Below are positions 24,076 to 36,505 of a stretch of 61,380 nucleotides of DNA, piece after piece. Source of the stretch: Mesotaenium endlicherianum (Eukaryota; Streptophyta; Zygnematophyceae; Zygnematales; Mesotaeniaceae). The position numbers and the translations under genes were made by a program. Position 1 is the first letter of the stretch, and every line of letters begins with the position of its first letter. Below the pieces are notes generated by a model, which had not been told where the DNA came from, did not search any database, and saw only the letters and a program-made list of their open reading frames with translations. The DNA is taken from the NCBI GenBank assembly GCA_009602735.1, contig WELA01008917.1, forward strand, positions 258,470 through 319,849. The letters are read 5' to 3'.

Positions 24076-27000
24076 GCCAGGAGCCTACCGCCCCAAGACC
24101 CACTTCACGAGAAGACAACAAGCCAAGTGAGGTGGAGACTCCCGTTGTAGACGACGTTCCAGCCCCAATGAGTTTGAGAGGTTACCTTGGAGGAGAGAAG
24201 GTCCACATCTTGGTGGATAGCGGAGCTCAAGGCAACTTCATTGCTGCAGATTTTGCCACCAAGCACGGTATTACTATGCGAACTCTTGACCACGACGAGG
24301 AGATTATGATGCCCGATGGATTCTCCTATACTACCCCTTCCAAGAAGACGTACCCCTTGGCACTCTCTATCAAGTCCTTCAAGGATAGAGTAGTGTTCTC
24401 CCCCATGCAATTGGGCAAGTACGACGTCATCCTAGGGACGCCTTGGTTGACCAAGCACAACCCCCAAGTTGATTGGAGGACCGGTACTATCAAGATCAAG
24501 AATGACATCACTTCAAGAATCTGTATTTTGCGCGCAATCCAGAATATCCAGACCCAAGACATCCAGAAGCCGGCACACGAGATACTATTGTCCGCCCTCC
24601 AACTCAAGAGACTTGTGAGGAAGGGACACGAGCTTCTTTTGGCCTTGATCACGCCAAAAGACATCAAGAAAGACATCGAGAGTCAAGAAGGCAGCCCCGT
24701 TCCCAAGGAGATACAAGAAGTCTTTGAGGACTACAAAGAAGTGTTCTCCCCGGAATTGCCCAAGGGCCTACCCCCCAAAAGATTCGTAGACCACAAGATA
24801 GAGTTGGAGCCCGGAAGCAAGCCCATCTCTCGGCCTACGTTCAAAATGTCATACACGGAGCTAGACGAAGTCAAGAAGCAAATCAAGGAGCTACTGGAGC
24901 ATGGCTTCATTCGACCTAGCAAGTCGCCATTTGGAGCCCCGGTGCTATTTGTCAAGAAGAAAGATGGTACCTTGAGGATGTGTGTGGACTATCGCGCCCT
25001 CAACAAGATCACCATCAAGAATCGATACCCGCTGCCGCGCATGGATGAGCTCATGGACCGGCCGGTTGGAGCCAAGTACTTCACAAAGATTGACTTACGG
25101 AGCGGCTACCACCAGATTTGCATCGCAGAACAGGACATAGAGAAGACGGCATTCAGGACAAGATATGGACATTTTGAGTTCATGGTCCTGCCATTTGGAC
25201 TCACCAACGCGCCAGCAACTTTCATGACTATGATGAACACCATATTTCAGCCCATGTTGGACAAATTGTGGTGGTATTCATCGATGACATTCTTATCTAC
25301 AGCAAGACCCTCGAAGAGCATGCGAGACACTTGAAAGAAGTCCTCCAAGTATTGAAGCAAAACAAGCTATTTGCAAAGGAGTCAAAGTGCGAGTTTGCCA
25401 AACAAGAAGTGGAGTTCCTAGGTCTCCACGTGACTGCTGATGGCATCAAGATGGACCCCAAGAAGACCACGGTGGTGGAGGAATGGCCAACCCCCACAAC
25501 CAAGAAAGAACTCCAGTCATTCTTGGGATTTGCCAATTGGTACAGAAAATTCATCCAAGGCTTCTCGCACATAGCAGCCCCCCTGACAGATCTACTCAAG
25601 AAGGACAGGCTATATACATGGACCGAGAAAGAGGAAGAGGCATTTCAAGAGTTAAAGCGAAGATTGACCACATCCCCGGTGCTCACACTCCCAAGTCCAA
25701 ACCCAGATTGGCCCTTCCACGTCATCACCGATGCATCTTCCTATGCAATAGGAGCAATCCTGCTTCAAGACCAAGGCAAGGGACTGCAGCCCATCGCCTA
25801 CGAGTCAAGGAAGCTAAATCCAGCCGAGCAAAATTATACAACCACGGAGCGAGAGGCATTGGCGATTGTACATGCCTTGAAGGTTTGGCGCTGCTACGTT
25901 GAAGGACGCAAAGTACTGGTCACCACGGACCACGAGGCGTTAAAGCACCTCCAAACGCAGCCGTATCTCTCAAGGAGACAAGCAAGATGGAGCGGATACT
26001 TGCAACAATACAACATCACGATTCAGTACCAGCCCGGCAAGACAAACCCGGCTGACCCCCTCTCAAGACTGCAATTAAATGCAGTGATGGTATCCCTGAA
26101 GACAGATCTGGAAGCTCGATTTTCAGCCGCCTATGAAAGAGACCCTTACTACAAGAACGGAGAAGCAGCCTTGGACCCATGCAAGAAGCAAGAAGGCAAT
26201 TATTGGGTGAGGCAAGATACGGGCCAGAGATGTGTTCCTAATGACATAGACCTCCGGCTCTTGCTTCTACGAGAAGCACACGACAACCCTCTTGGAGGAC
26301 ACTTTGGAATCCTAAGGACCACGGGCGTTCTAGCTAGGACTTATTGTTGGCCAGGCATGTCTAAGCAAGTCAAGGAGTACTGCAGGAGCTGTGACACATG
26401 CCAAAGAATCAAGCCATCATCGCAAAAGGCGGGAGGACTCCTCCAACCACTACCAATCCCCGAAAGACAATGGACGGACATCTCAATGGACCTTATCGTG
26501 GACTTGCCCGTGACACCTCGAGGCCATAATGCAATACTCACGGTGGTGGACAGACTTACCAAGATGGCTCATTTTATTCCCACGACGACTAAGGCTACAG
26601 CACCACAACTTGCAAGACTCATCTTTGACAACATCTTCCGACTCCATGGACTACCATCAAGAATTGTGTCAGATAGAGATCCAAGATTCACAAGCCATTT
26701 CTGGAAAAATCTCTTCAAGAACTTGGGTACATCGCTGGATATGTCTACTGCCTACCACCCACAATCAGATGGGCAAACCGAGCGTATGAATCGTACCCTA
26801 AAGACCTCTCTAAAGGCCTACGTGTCTACCCTCGAGCAAGACTGGGACATGTACTTGACCCCCCTCGAGTTTGCCTACAACAACACTACGCAGGCCTCTA
26901 CCCAAGAGTCCCCATTCTTCCTCAACTATGGCTTCCATCCGACCACGCCACTGAGCTTCACGACTGGCCATGATGAAGTATCTGCAGCCACAGATTTTAT

Positions 27001-27661
27001 GGAGACATTAGAAGCAGCCCTTACAACAGCGAAGAAAGCTCTACAACATGCGCAAGATGCTCAAGCAAGAGTGGCAAACAGATCCACAAGAGAAATTACG
27101 TACAGAGTGGGTGACAACGTGTTACTATCATCCAAAAATATTTCCCTGAACAACAGGCCTGCCGGCAGCAAGTTCTCTTCCAAGTATTTGGGACCCTTCA
27201 AGATTATCCAGCAAGTCAACCCCGTTGCTTTCAAGCTAGAACTTCCCCAGACTATGCACATCGACCCCGTATTCCACGCTTCCCTCTTCAAGCCATATGT
27301 GCAACCCGACAACAAGTTCCCAGGACGTGTGACAACCCCACCAGCCCCAACAATAGTGGATGATCATTTGGAGTACGAAGTGGAAGACATAGTGGCTATG
27401 AGAAATTTCAGGAGACAGCAGCAATACTTGATCAAGTGGAAAGGATATCCAGATTCGGAGAATAGTTGGGTGGCGGCGCACTACCTTGACAAAGTTCAGA
27501 GAAAGTTGAAGCGCTTCCATGCCGCCAACCCCCATCTTGGACCAGCCCCAAGTCTCTCTACTAGAAGCCCAAAGACTTCAACGAGGCAGCCTGCCACCAT
27601 CAAGAAGCAGCAGAAGACCCCTTGGAGGCAGCCTGCAAGAACAAGAAAGAGGAAAAATTGA
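23997..27661 (+). pseudogene. Element C pol: PR-RT-RH-IN-chromodomain, one frameshift
   Basis: The first frame (open from 23997, overlapping gag) holds the protease ([12 protein letters not shown]) and reverse transcriptase up to [12 protein letters not shown] and MLDKL. At 25266-25267 one base is missing from a Phe codon; the true frame resumes at 25268 with [13 protein letters not shown], the F-I-D-D catalytic site. RNase H (HVITDASSYAIGAIL), the integrase zinc finger (HFGILRTTG..CRSCDTC), a DDE core (MDLIVDLP, SDRDPRF, SDGQTERMN) and a chromodomain (YEVEDIVAMRN..YLIKWKGYPDSENSW) follow, ending at 27661. The chromodomain places it in the chromoviruses, whose integrase is steered to modified nucleosomes. 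The missing base is either a real mutation or an assembly error. Confidence 0.92.
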
Positions 27662-28430
27662 CATTAGACACTCTTCTCTTCTTGCAGATTCTGGACAGAA
27701 AACTGAAACTGCTACTGGTGATAGGTCTCTGCATAATAAATTCTAAAAATTCACTTGGCTATAGTCCATGAGTAGCCAATCATTGAGAGTCCAAGTGTGC
27801 TCAATTTGGAGCACTGGTGAGAGAGATATGATGCTCTAAGTAGAAGGGGGTCAGGCTGCTGGCATTGTTAGGGCAGAATATGCCTTCTGACATTCTGCCC
27901 TCCCCTGAACTTGGAATGCTTTGAAACTCAAGACCCTGGTAGAACGTCTTACAACGCCCAGTTTGAGACTTAGTTTGTAGAATTTAGAGAAGTATAGTAG
28001 GAAATATGATTTTCAGAAGTTTCTGAATAGATTTGGAGTAGTGCCTACTCTCTCAGCTCTCAACGACAGTCCGGAAATTAGAATGCTCTCAAATTTGGTG
28101 ACCCGGTAGAGTTCTTTGACGCGCTCCGTCTGGCACTTGAATTTTCAGACTTGCAGCAGTTCTGTGGATGTTATGAATTTTTGAATTCGTGGCATATTCA
28201 GGGCCAACTTGTACAATTTTCTTTATCATCAAGGAGTAGGCTAGCCAATAAGGTCACACCACCCACGACCTTGCCTAGTCTACCTTACATGTGTAGCACC
28301 TGACTTGGCGCCTTGGACTAATCCTCTTCACATGTGTGGCATCTGACTTGAAGCTGTTGACTAGTTTGCTCCACATGTGTAAGACCTGACTTGACGCGCC
28401 GAGACGTCGCTTTTTCTGGCGGGGGGGTGA
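27662..28430. other. Element C 3' untranslated region
   Basis: This non-coding part between the chromodomain stop and the 3' LTR ends in the polypurine tract at 28419-28430, which primes plus-strand synthesis. A short direct repeat (acatgtgt..cctgacttg) occurs three times at about 28288-28395. Confidence 0.7.
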
Positions 28431-28928
28431 TGTAGTGATTTGAGTTATTACATATTCGTTTGCATATATTTTAATGTCTTCAAATATATTTGGAGTAGTA
28501 TTGTGTGGATTCAAGTGTGAATAGGTACTCTAGTGACTTGGTTCATGTCCTCTGAACCTTCTAAGGCATTTTCAAAGTTAGAAGAAAAACCTAGAAGAAC
28601 TCCACGTGGCAAAAGTCAAATGTGCCATTTTAGGTCAAAAGGACACGTGTACATTATTCTAGAAAGAGGTGGCAAGTTTTGGGATGTGTTGGGTGCCAAC
28701 ACATCAACATACACCTTCCTAGAAATTACTTATTTAGCAAGTATATAAACAAGAGCTAGAACATAGAAAGACATTGGAGAATCACTCTTGTACTTGCCAA
28801 AATCCAGAAATATATTAACTTTCAAGAAGCCATCTCTCTTTGAAGAAGCTACCACTTGTGTTCAAAGATCCTTGTCTTGAATAAAGTATTCTATTTTACT
28901 ACGTACTTTATCTATCTCTTTCACTACA
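28431..28928 (+). repeat. Element C 3' LTR
   Basis: The LTR is 498 bp with TG..CA ends. It is followed by the duplicated target GTGGT, after which element B's protease sequence continues. Confidence 0.92.
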
Positions 28929-28933
28929 GTGGT

Positions 28934-31900
28934 GCACTTACGGAAGCTATTCACGTGAAAGTAGCGGGGCACCGGAGTAAGGAAGTTATGGAGCAGGCAG
29001 AGTTGGGTCACCATGAGGTGATATTGGGCCGACCATGGCTGAGGAAAGCCAACCCTCAAGTGCACTAGAGCACAGGACAACTGAAAGTCCAAGGGCGTGA
29101 TGGTTGAATGGAGATTGCAAAACAGGTGGAGGTAGATACGACCACAAGTAACTGTCTTCTGTCGAGCCTGCAAGTTAAGAAGCTATAAGGGCGAATCAGG
29201 TGAAGGAGATGTACCTTGTTTCGGTGGCCCCGGCCAGGTCATCATATGGAGCAAGTGTGAATCCTAACAGCCTGGGCAAATGTACATCGTCGGAGGAGCA
29301 AGTAGTGGTGTCTGATCCCGTTGCTCAGAAGGAGCAGAGCCCAACTGCTCAAAAGAAGAAGCCTGTTGAGATGCCTGCCCAAATTAAGGCGCTGTTGGAG
29401 GAGTTCAAGTGCGTGTTTCTTGAGGAGCTACCTGCAGAATTACCTCCACAGAGAGCAATGGAGCACAAGATCGAGTTGAACCAGGAAGCAAGCCACCAAT
29501 GAGACCCGCCTATTGACAATCGTTTGCGGAGTTGGATGAGTTGAAGAAGCAGCTGACAGAGTTATTGGAGAAGGGATTTATCCGACCCAGCGAGTCTCCA
29601 TTTGCAGCGCCAGTCTTATTTGTAAGGAAGAAGGATGGGACTATGAGGATGTGTGTCGACTACTGGGCTCTCAACAAGGTCACTCAAGAACAGGTACCCA
29701 CTTCCACGAGTGGATGAGTTGATTGACAGGCTTGTCGGGGCGAAGTATTTCTTGAAGATCGATTTGAGGAGTGGCTATCACCAGGTACGGATTGCGGAAG
29801 GAGACGTTCAGAAGACTGCTTTCAAAACTCGCTATGGTTTGTTTGAGTTCACAGTCATGCCTTTTGGATTGACTAATGCATCTGCTACATTTATGGGACT
29901 CATGAATAATATCTTCAGACCCTATTTGGACCAGTTTGTGGTGGTATTTTTGGACGACATCCTGATCTATTCAAAGACCTTGGAAGAGCATGTGGAGCAT
30001 CTGAGGAAGGAGTTGGAGATTTTGAGAGATCAGAATCTGTATGGGAAGATGAGCAAGTGCGACTTCTAACTCAAGGAAGTCGAGTTTCTTGGACACATAG
30101 TGGGAGCTAAAGGAGTCCAGGTGGAACAGAAGAAGGTGCAAGCAGTCAGAGATTGGCCGGTATCTGCTGATATTCATCAACTCAGGAGTTTCCTCGGCAT
30201 GGCAAATTATTATCGACGTTTCATTGAAGGATTTGCCAAGGTGTGTGCACCGCTCACGGACATGTTGAAGAAGCAGGAGAAGTGGCTATGGGGTGACAAG
30301 GAGCAGCAAGCCTTCGAGAAGATTAAGAAGCTGTTGACACAGGCACCTGTGTTGGCAATTGCCAGTCCAGAGCTTCCTTTCACGATCATCAGGGACGCAT
30401 CAAACTTTGCAGTGGGAGCCATTCTTCTCCAGGACCAGGATAAAGGATTACAGCCTGTGGCATATGAGAGCAGGAAGTTAAGTCCTGCGGAGCAGAACTA
30501 TGCAGCACACAAGAGGGAGATGTTGGCTATTATCCAGGCTTTGAGGATTTGGCGATGTTATGTGGACGGCCGGAAAGTGTTCATCAAGATCGACCACAAG
30601 AGCTTGGAGAACTTTATGACGCAGCCAACATTGACACCAAGGCAGGCAAGGTGGATGGAGTTTTCGCAACTGTTTAACCACAAGATTGAGTACTTACCTG
30701 GGAAGATCAACGCTGCGGACGTTTTATCCAGGAGGTGTGACCTTGCAGCTGTCTCAGTCATCAAGGAGAGAATGGACTTCAAGGAGAAGCTTCAGAGAGG
30801 TTATGAAGAGGACCCAGAGTTTGTCGACGGTGGAGCAGCTGAGTTCAACTTGAGTATGCAGAAGAAGGACGGCATGTGATATTATGGTGATTCCAAGCGA
30901 GTGGTGGTACCTGATATCAAGGAGCTACGAGACTTACTACTTGCGGAGCATCATGACTGCTTATATGCTGGACACTTTGGAAGCGAGAAGACGGCAAGTG
31001 TAATGAAGCTGGAGTACTATTGGAGAAATATGGACAAGGACATCGAGGAGTGGATCAGGAGTTGCGATGCGTGCCAAAGAAACAAGACACCAAATCAAAA
31101 GAAGGGAGGTACATTGCAGCCCCTGCCTATTCCAGAGTACCCTTGAGAGCAAATTGCTATGGACTTCATCACGTCGTTACCAGTGAGTGGTCAAGGGCAC
31201 GATGCAGTTTGGGTTGTATCTGATAGACTCAGCAAGGTAGCACACTTCATTCCCATGAAGGAGACTTCTACGGCAGCAGATGTGGCACGGCTATTCTTTG
31301 ATCATATTTTCAGGCTACATGGGTTGCCGAAGGTGATTGTTTTAGATCAGGATCCAAGGTTTACAAGCAACTTTTGGTGGTCATTGTTTACTTTGATGGG
31401 GACCAAGCTGAGTATGAGCACTTCCTATCATCCTCAGACAGACGGGCAGAGTGAGAGGCTCAACAAAACTCTGCAAGAGGCGCTCAGGAGTTTCACTATG
31501 GAGGACCCTTCAGATTGGGACAAGAAGCTGCCAGGATTGGAGTTTGCCTACAACAACAGCATGCAGGGATCGACCAAGCAGTCACCATTCGCTATGGTTT
31601 ATGGGCGAGAAGTATATCATCCAGGGAACATCTTGTTGGAGAAGGCCAAGGAGACTCAGGTTCCTACTACACAAGCGTTTATGGAGCAGATGGCCAAGAC
31701 TTGGCATATGGCGAAGACGTGTATTCGGAAGGCACAAGAGTCAAGCATGTTAACAAGCACAAGAGGGAAGTGACATTCCATGTGGGCGAAAAAGTACTCT
31801 TGTCCACAGAGAACCTACCTTTCACAGGCAAGAGGAAACTACGTGCACGGTTCACTGGTCCCTTTGTGGTGCTCAAGCAGGTTAATCCAGTGACCTACAA

Positions 31901-32239
31901 GTTGGAACTTCCTTCAGGCTGGCGTATCCATGATGTGTTCCATGTCAGTTGTTTGCGGCCATACGTTGACCCGAATGAAGGACATCCAGGACGACTACCT
32001 ACACCGCCACCACCGGTCGAGATCGATGATGTATTAGAGTATGAAGTGGAGGCGATTGTCGGCGACCGACGAGTCAAGCGAAGTCAACGACTTGTTCAAG
32101 AGTATCTGGTCAAGTGGAAAGGCTACCATGCGGACGACAACACTTGGGAGCCCGAGGCCAACTTGACTCATTGCAAAAGTAAGTTGAGACGTTATCTGCA
32201 GCATGCGTCGAGGACGTCGCACCTTGAGGAGGGGGATGA
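28934..32239 (+). pseudogene. Element B pol remainder: PR-RT-RH-IN-chromodomain, multiply broken
   Basis: The order is protease end (HEVILGRPWL), linker, reverse transcriptase ([14 protein letters not shown], then [12 protein letters not shown] in another frame, [25 protein letters not shown]), RNase H (IIRDASNFAVGAIL), integrase (CLYAGHFGSEKT..CDACQ, MDFITSLP, DQDPRFTSNFW, TDGQSERLN) and chromodomain (YEVEAIVGDRR..YLVKWKGYHADDNTW). Lesions include stops near 29067, at 30067-30069, 30877-30879 and 31144-31146, a small deletion near 29685, and another frame change near 31740. The polypurine tract is at 32226-32239. All domains were once present, so the copy died by point mutation, not by large deletion. 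Confidence 0.88.
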
Positions 32240-32983
32240 TGTAAGGTCATAGGTTTATAAAGTGCCCTTTTGAGTTTCATGAAAGTATGTTTTGATTGTA
32301 TAGTAGTGTAGAATGCATTTTTGTGATCATTTTGATATAAAGTTCATCGAATTTGGTCAAGTATAGAGAGAGTAATGGATTTCCAAAGTTTAATTAGTTT
32401 TGAGGTCGATTGACGACTGTCCTTAATTCGCGGTGAGAGCGACCGTCGGATTGACCGACAGCGTCGAGCGATCTGGCCCGTTAGAATGAACTCGAACCTT
32501 CACGTAAGTTCGGCTGACGCGGAGTGCCAACTAGGTCGATTTACCTAGAAGTTTCGGTTTAGCCTAGCGCGTCTAAGATAGAACATTCTAGTAATGTCGA
32601 TGCATGCATGTGGACGTCGATTCGGCCCGACACGTGAGATTAGACTGATCTGGCTTACTCACGAATATTTTGGAAGGGACAATTTGACGAACACTTAGGA
32701 AAATCCGTTGCTTCCTCTTAGGGAGGAGCACTTAGGCAGAAAATTATAAATAGGCATAACTTCATTGTTTCTCATCAGTTTTCACTTCTGTAAATTTCTA
32801 CGGGTTTGTAATGACAAGGTCTTTTATCTTAGAACATTTGTGAGCAGTTTCTTGTTACTCAAAATGTTCAGTATTTTTCCTAAGCTTTCTTAGTGATATG
32901 CCGCTGCACTCTTTAGTATGATTGCAACTAGTTCCTTTCCTCGTGAGTTACTACGCTTCCACTAGGGCACTCTGCCCCTTTCA
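32240..32983 (+). repeat. Element B 3' LTR
   Basis: The LTR is 744 bp, paired with 20248-20992. It is followed by GCAGT and then by resumption of element A's protease-linker frame. Confidence 0.92.
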
Positions 32984-34108
32984 GCAGTTGTAACTGAAAC
33001 GCTTACATTTGAGGTAGTCAACACTGGTTTTTATGATCTCGTGCTAGGTAGGTCGTGGCTTAATAGACATGAAGCTGAAGTGTGGTGGAGCAGAGGTACA
33101 GTTAAAGTGAGAGGAGCCAGTGATGGGCAGACTAAATCGGCACCCACCAGTGCTCTTCCTCTTGTCCTGTATGGATGGCAAATAAAGGAAAAGGAGAGGC
33201 TTCCAGGAGGATGCAAATTGCTGAACGCAATGGAGTTCATCAAAAGCTGGAACCCGAAGGAAGACAGAATGTTCTGTCTGTTGCTAAGAGAAGTACCTCC
33301 TCAACCTGAAGAAGTGGTTGAGAAAGAGGTAAGCCCTCCGGAGCACCCTACTGCTACATAAATTGTTGCTCAATACACTGATGTTTTTAATATGCCTCCG
33401 GAACTACCTCCTAAGAGGGAAGTGGATCACAGGATTGACTTAGTACCTGGGAGTCAGCCATCCTGGCAACGCACTTATGGCTTGTCCTATGTAGAGAGGG
33501 AAGAGTTGAAAACACAGATTGCAGAGCTTGAGGAGAATGGTTACATTTCCTCTAGTATATCACTTTATGGCGCACCCATCCTCTTTGTTAAGATAAAGGA
33601 TAGCAGCATGCGGATGTGCGTTGATTACAGAGCTCTTAACAGAATTACAGTAAAGAACAAGTATGCTTCACCTATAATCAAGAACTTGCTTGATACCCTG
33701 TCTGGTGCTAAAATGTTCAGTAAGATACATTTTAAGAGTGGTTATCATCAAATCAGAATTGCTGAGAGGGATGAACACAAGACTGCCTTCCGCACATGTT
33801 ATGGACACTATGAGTTCAACGTGATGCCATTTGGACTGACTAATGCTCCTGCAACCTTCATGGGTGCTATGAATGACATTTTCAGACCTTACCTGGATAA
33901 GTTTGTGCAAGCCTTCCTGGATGATATTTTAATATTCTCTATAGATGAAGCTCAGCACACTGAACACTTAAAGACAATCATGGACACTCTGAGAAGAAAC
34001 CCGTTGTATGCTAAAATGAGCAAGTGTGATTTCTTCAAGGAAAGTATTGAATTTCTAGGCCATGTTGTCAGCAAAGAAGGCATCAGTGTGGATCCTAAGA
34101 TCCTAAGT
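32984..34108 (+). pseudogene. Element A protease end and reverse transcriptase
   Basis: The frame resumes with VTETLTFEVVNTGFYDLVLG (protease C-terminal half), meets TAA at 33359-33361, and continues in the same frame into reverse transcriptase: [32 protein letters not shown], and the catalytic FLDDILIFS. It stops at [11 protein letters not shown] near 34108. No RNase H or integrase core of this element follows; the next sequence is an integrase C terminus in different-looking DNA, so about 1.5 kb of pol is missing. Confidence 0.85.
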
Positions 34109-34722
34109 CTTTAACTCAACCTGAAGGGATTGACAATCCGATCTCCCTCCAGTTAACTCAGGAGTTTGCTGACACCCTGTCAGAAGTCCAACAGAACCTG
34201 CACAAAGCCCAGGAAAACCAACAAAAGTACGCTAATCAACACCGTCGAGGACTGACATTTTCTAAGGGCGATTTGGTCAAACTGCATTCTCAACACCTGT
34301 ACCTGCCGGGGGTGGTCAAGAAAAAGCTTGGTCCTGTCTAGATCGGTCCATATTCGGTTGTGCGCCGTGTCGGTCAGAATGCTTACAAACTGAACATGTC
34401 AGCAGAATACAAGGGTCAACCGGTCTTTAAAGTCTCCTTCCTCGAATCGTACATTAAAGGTGACACACTGTTCACAGGTCGGTTACCTGTCCAACCGGGA
34501 CCGGTCCCCGCTGTCCGAGATAGTGACTCTGAGGAATATGAGGTCGAGGAGATTTTAGACGCTCGCTCTGTCCGTCGATCATCCAAATATGTTGTGAAGT
34601 ACCTGGTCAGATGGAAGGGTTACGATGCCTTTGAAGACACTTGGAAATTTAAAGACCAGCTGACCAATGCCAAAGGGGCGTTGAAACGGTTCCACCTTTG
34701 GGCGGCTGGCACCCCTCCCTAA
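34109..34722 (+). pseudogene. Integrase C terminus plus chromodomain of a chromovirus
   Basis: The frame runs LTQEFADTLSEVQQNLHKAQ, the GDLVKLHSQ and VSFLES motifs of the integrase C-terminal fold, a TAG at 34339-34341, and a chromodomain (EYEVEEILDARSVRR..YLVRWKGYDAFEDTW) ending at 34722. It could be the end of element A after an internal deletion, or a fragment of another element joined by recombination. A purine run (cggaggggaatatg) just before 34771 and the following TGACAGTTAG resemble a polypurine tract and an LTR start unlike A's LTR, which favours the second reading. Confidence 0.75.
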
Positions 34723-35060
34723 CTGTCATTTCAGTGGACATGGATAGATGACAGTCGGAGGGGAATATGTGACAGTTAGTGACCGATAGTGACAGTTGTG
34801 ACATGCAGCCCACCTTTAAAATTAAGTTGGAGGAAGTGTGTTCCGTCTCGAAATCAGCCAGGCGAATGTTATAACCATTCTACACACTCAACCCGCGCTC
34901 ATACTCACTTTTTCTCTCTAACGCAATTATCTCTTATACTCACTCACACAAGGTACTACACACTAGGGACTCTCCTTATCACATTTTTCTTAAACACGGG
35001 CACTCAGTAGCGGCAAAGTATCATGACTTCACTGACTGCATTGTGTTATGTTTGAGCAGG
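34723..35060. other. Possible truncated LTR
   Basis: From 34771 the DNA begins TGACAGTTAGTGACC directly after a purine tract. No second copy occurs in the window, so neither its length nor its LTR nature can be verified. Confidence 0.3.
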
Positions 35061-36505
35061 ATGACTCAGAAGTCGGAACTTAAGAGGAAGACAAGAGCGG
35101 AAGAGGCACACGCAGAATATTTGCAATTCCGTGGCGACATCGAATCATCCTCCATCTCCGCTCGGGAATCACAACAACTCCAACAACAGCGGGAGGCACA
35201 GAAGAAGAAGGAGGAGGAGAAGCAGGCCAGGCTGAGGCAGGAAGAATTGGACAGAAAAGTTGCAGAGGAGGCCAAGAAGGCGAAGAGGAGAGGCAAGCTG
35301 AGGAGAGGCGGAAGCAGCAGGGTGACGAAGAAGAAGAGAGGAGAATCAGCAGCTATTGCTACACAGTGCTGGGCAAGGGCTTTGATCTACTAGAGGAGGC
35401 CTTCAAATATGCCCAGAGAAGTTGCAGTGAGGCACAGCAGGACATCACGCACAGGGAAGAGGAGACATCTGAAAACTTCGACAAGTATATAGAGGTCAGC
35501 ACAGGGCTCCTCCTCTACCACAATTATGCCAGGATGGTAGGATATACGGTCAAAGAGGCCAAGGAATTGGCCCAGATGAATGAAACAGGAGCTGTATTGA
35601 TTTCGGGTATCTGGGGTAAAGATAGGGTCATCAGGATGATCCCTATGGACGCGAACAGTTTTAAAGACTCTACATCCCATAACAGGTTCAAGGCCATGTA
35701 TAATGAGGTGGAGAGAAGAAGCTGGGAACTTTTGGCGAGAGAAACCAGTCAGCTGGACTTTGCAGGGCACTGGTACCCTTGTACTCTGAAAAGGACAGAC
35801 CTTGCCTTCTTCCAGAAACCCACCGATTGGCGGTGGATGACCATCAACATGAGGGACCAGCAAAATGACAAGGCAAGGAAGGAAGACTTTCTAACGGACC
35901 TACGAGGGAACATAGTGTTGCCTCCTCATATTGCCGCTTGGGACCCAAGACTGGATGGAGTAAGAGACTGCATGAGCCAAGAAATGCAGGAGGACAAGAG
36001 CAGGGCCCGTGAGTCATTCTCTAAAGGGAAGCATGCTTATGCCAAATGGGTAAGCAAGCAGGGAGAAAAGGACCTATATGCGGTACGGACTCAACAGCCT
36101 CCACCAGCACCCAAAAGGGGAAGGTCACTTGGATATTCTTTTTCTCGGGAAGAGTTAGAGCAACTGACAAAGGAGACCCCAGCAGTCTTAGAGGAACCGG
36201 GGGAAGGAGAGGAGGAGGGGTCAGAGGAAGAAGAAGAGGAAGGCGAGGAGGAGGACACTAGCCCCGCTGTGATTCTGACACTTGCCACATCCCCTGCAAG
36301 GGAGAAGACTGGGTTGACCTTGCAAGAGCTCGCTAGGGCAGATGGGCAGCCGAGGCAGCATTGTCCTCAACGGAATCCTCGGACGAGCTCCAAAGTCTTG
36401 TGCGCATCAGTACACGAACTTGTGAAGGGAGGGAGAGGGGGAGAGAGAGAGAGAGAGAAAAGCCCAGCACGGCTGGCAAGGGAGAGGGGCTGCGGGGCTC
36501 TCTAG
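35061..36505 (+). pseudogene. Unrecognised acidic coiled-coil protein, frameshifted
   Basis: It starts MTQKSELKRKTRAEEAHAEY. The first 90 or so codons are a charged coiled coil. Between about 35290 and 35366 the frame changes; read across the shift, the coiled coil runs smoothly into a globular part (YTVLGKGFDLLEEAF, NYARMVGYTVKEAKE, SGIWGKDRVIRMIP, HWYPCTLKRTDLAF, KPTDWRWMTINM), then a poly-Glu tail. Another frame change is likely near 36340, where the alternative frame stays acidic. I recognise no family. Its position between transposon remnants and its decay suggest an element-encoded or captured protein; a gag role is possible, but no zinc knuckle is seen. Confidence 0.5.

Larger units (their letters stand above)
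22330..28928 (+). mobile_element. Element C, Ty3/gypsy chromovirus inserted in B
   Basis: The LTRs at 22330-22832 and 28431-28928 both begin TGTAGTGATT and end TTTCACTACA. A GTGGT duplication flanks the element (22325-22329 and 28929-28933). I count about 18 substitutions plus two small indels between the LTRs, roughly 96% identity. Primer site TGGTATCGGAGC is at 22834-22845 and the polypurine tract ggcgggggggtga ends at 28430. It is the best preserved element here, with a complete gag and a pol broken by a single-base loss. Confidence 0.95.
20248..32983 (+). mobile_element. Element B, Ty3/gypsy chromovirus inserted in A
   Basis: Direct LTRs at 20248-20992 and 32240-32983 both begin TGTAAGGTCA and end GCCCCTTTCA. 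A 5-bp duplication GCAGT flanks the whole (20243-20247 and 32984-32988). I count about 32 differences between the LTRs over 745 bp, roughly 96% identity. The internal order is gag, protease, reverse transcriptase, RNase H, integrase, chromodomain, with element C inserted in the protease. Several stops and frameshifts make it inactive. Confidence 0.93.
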
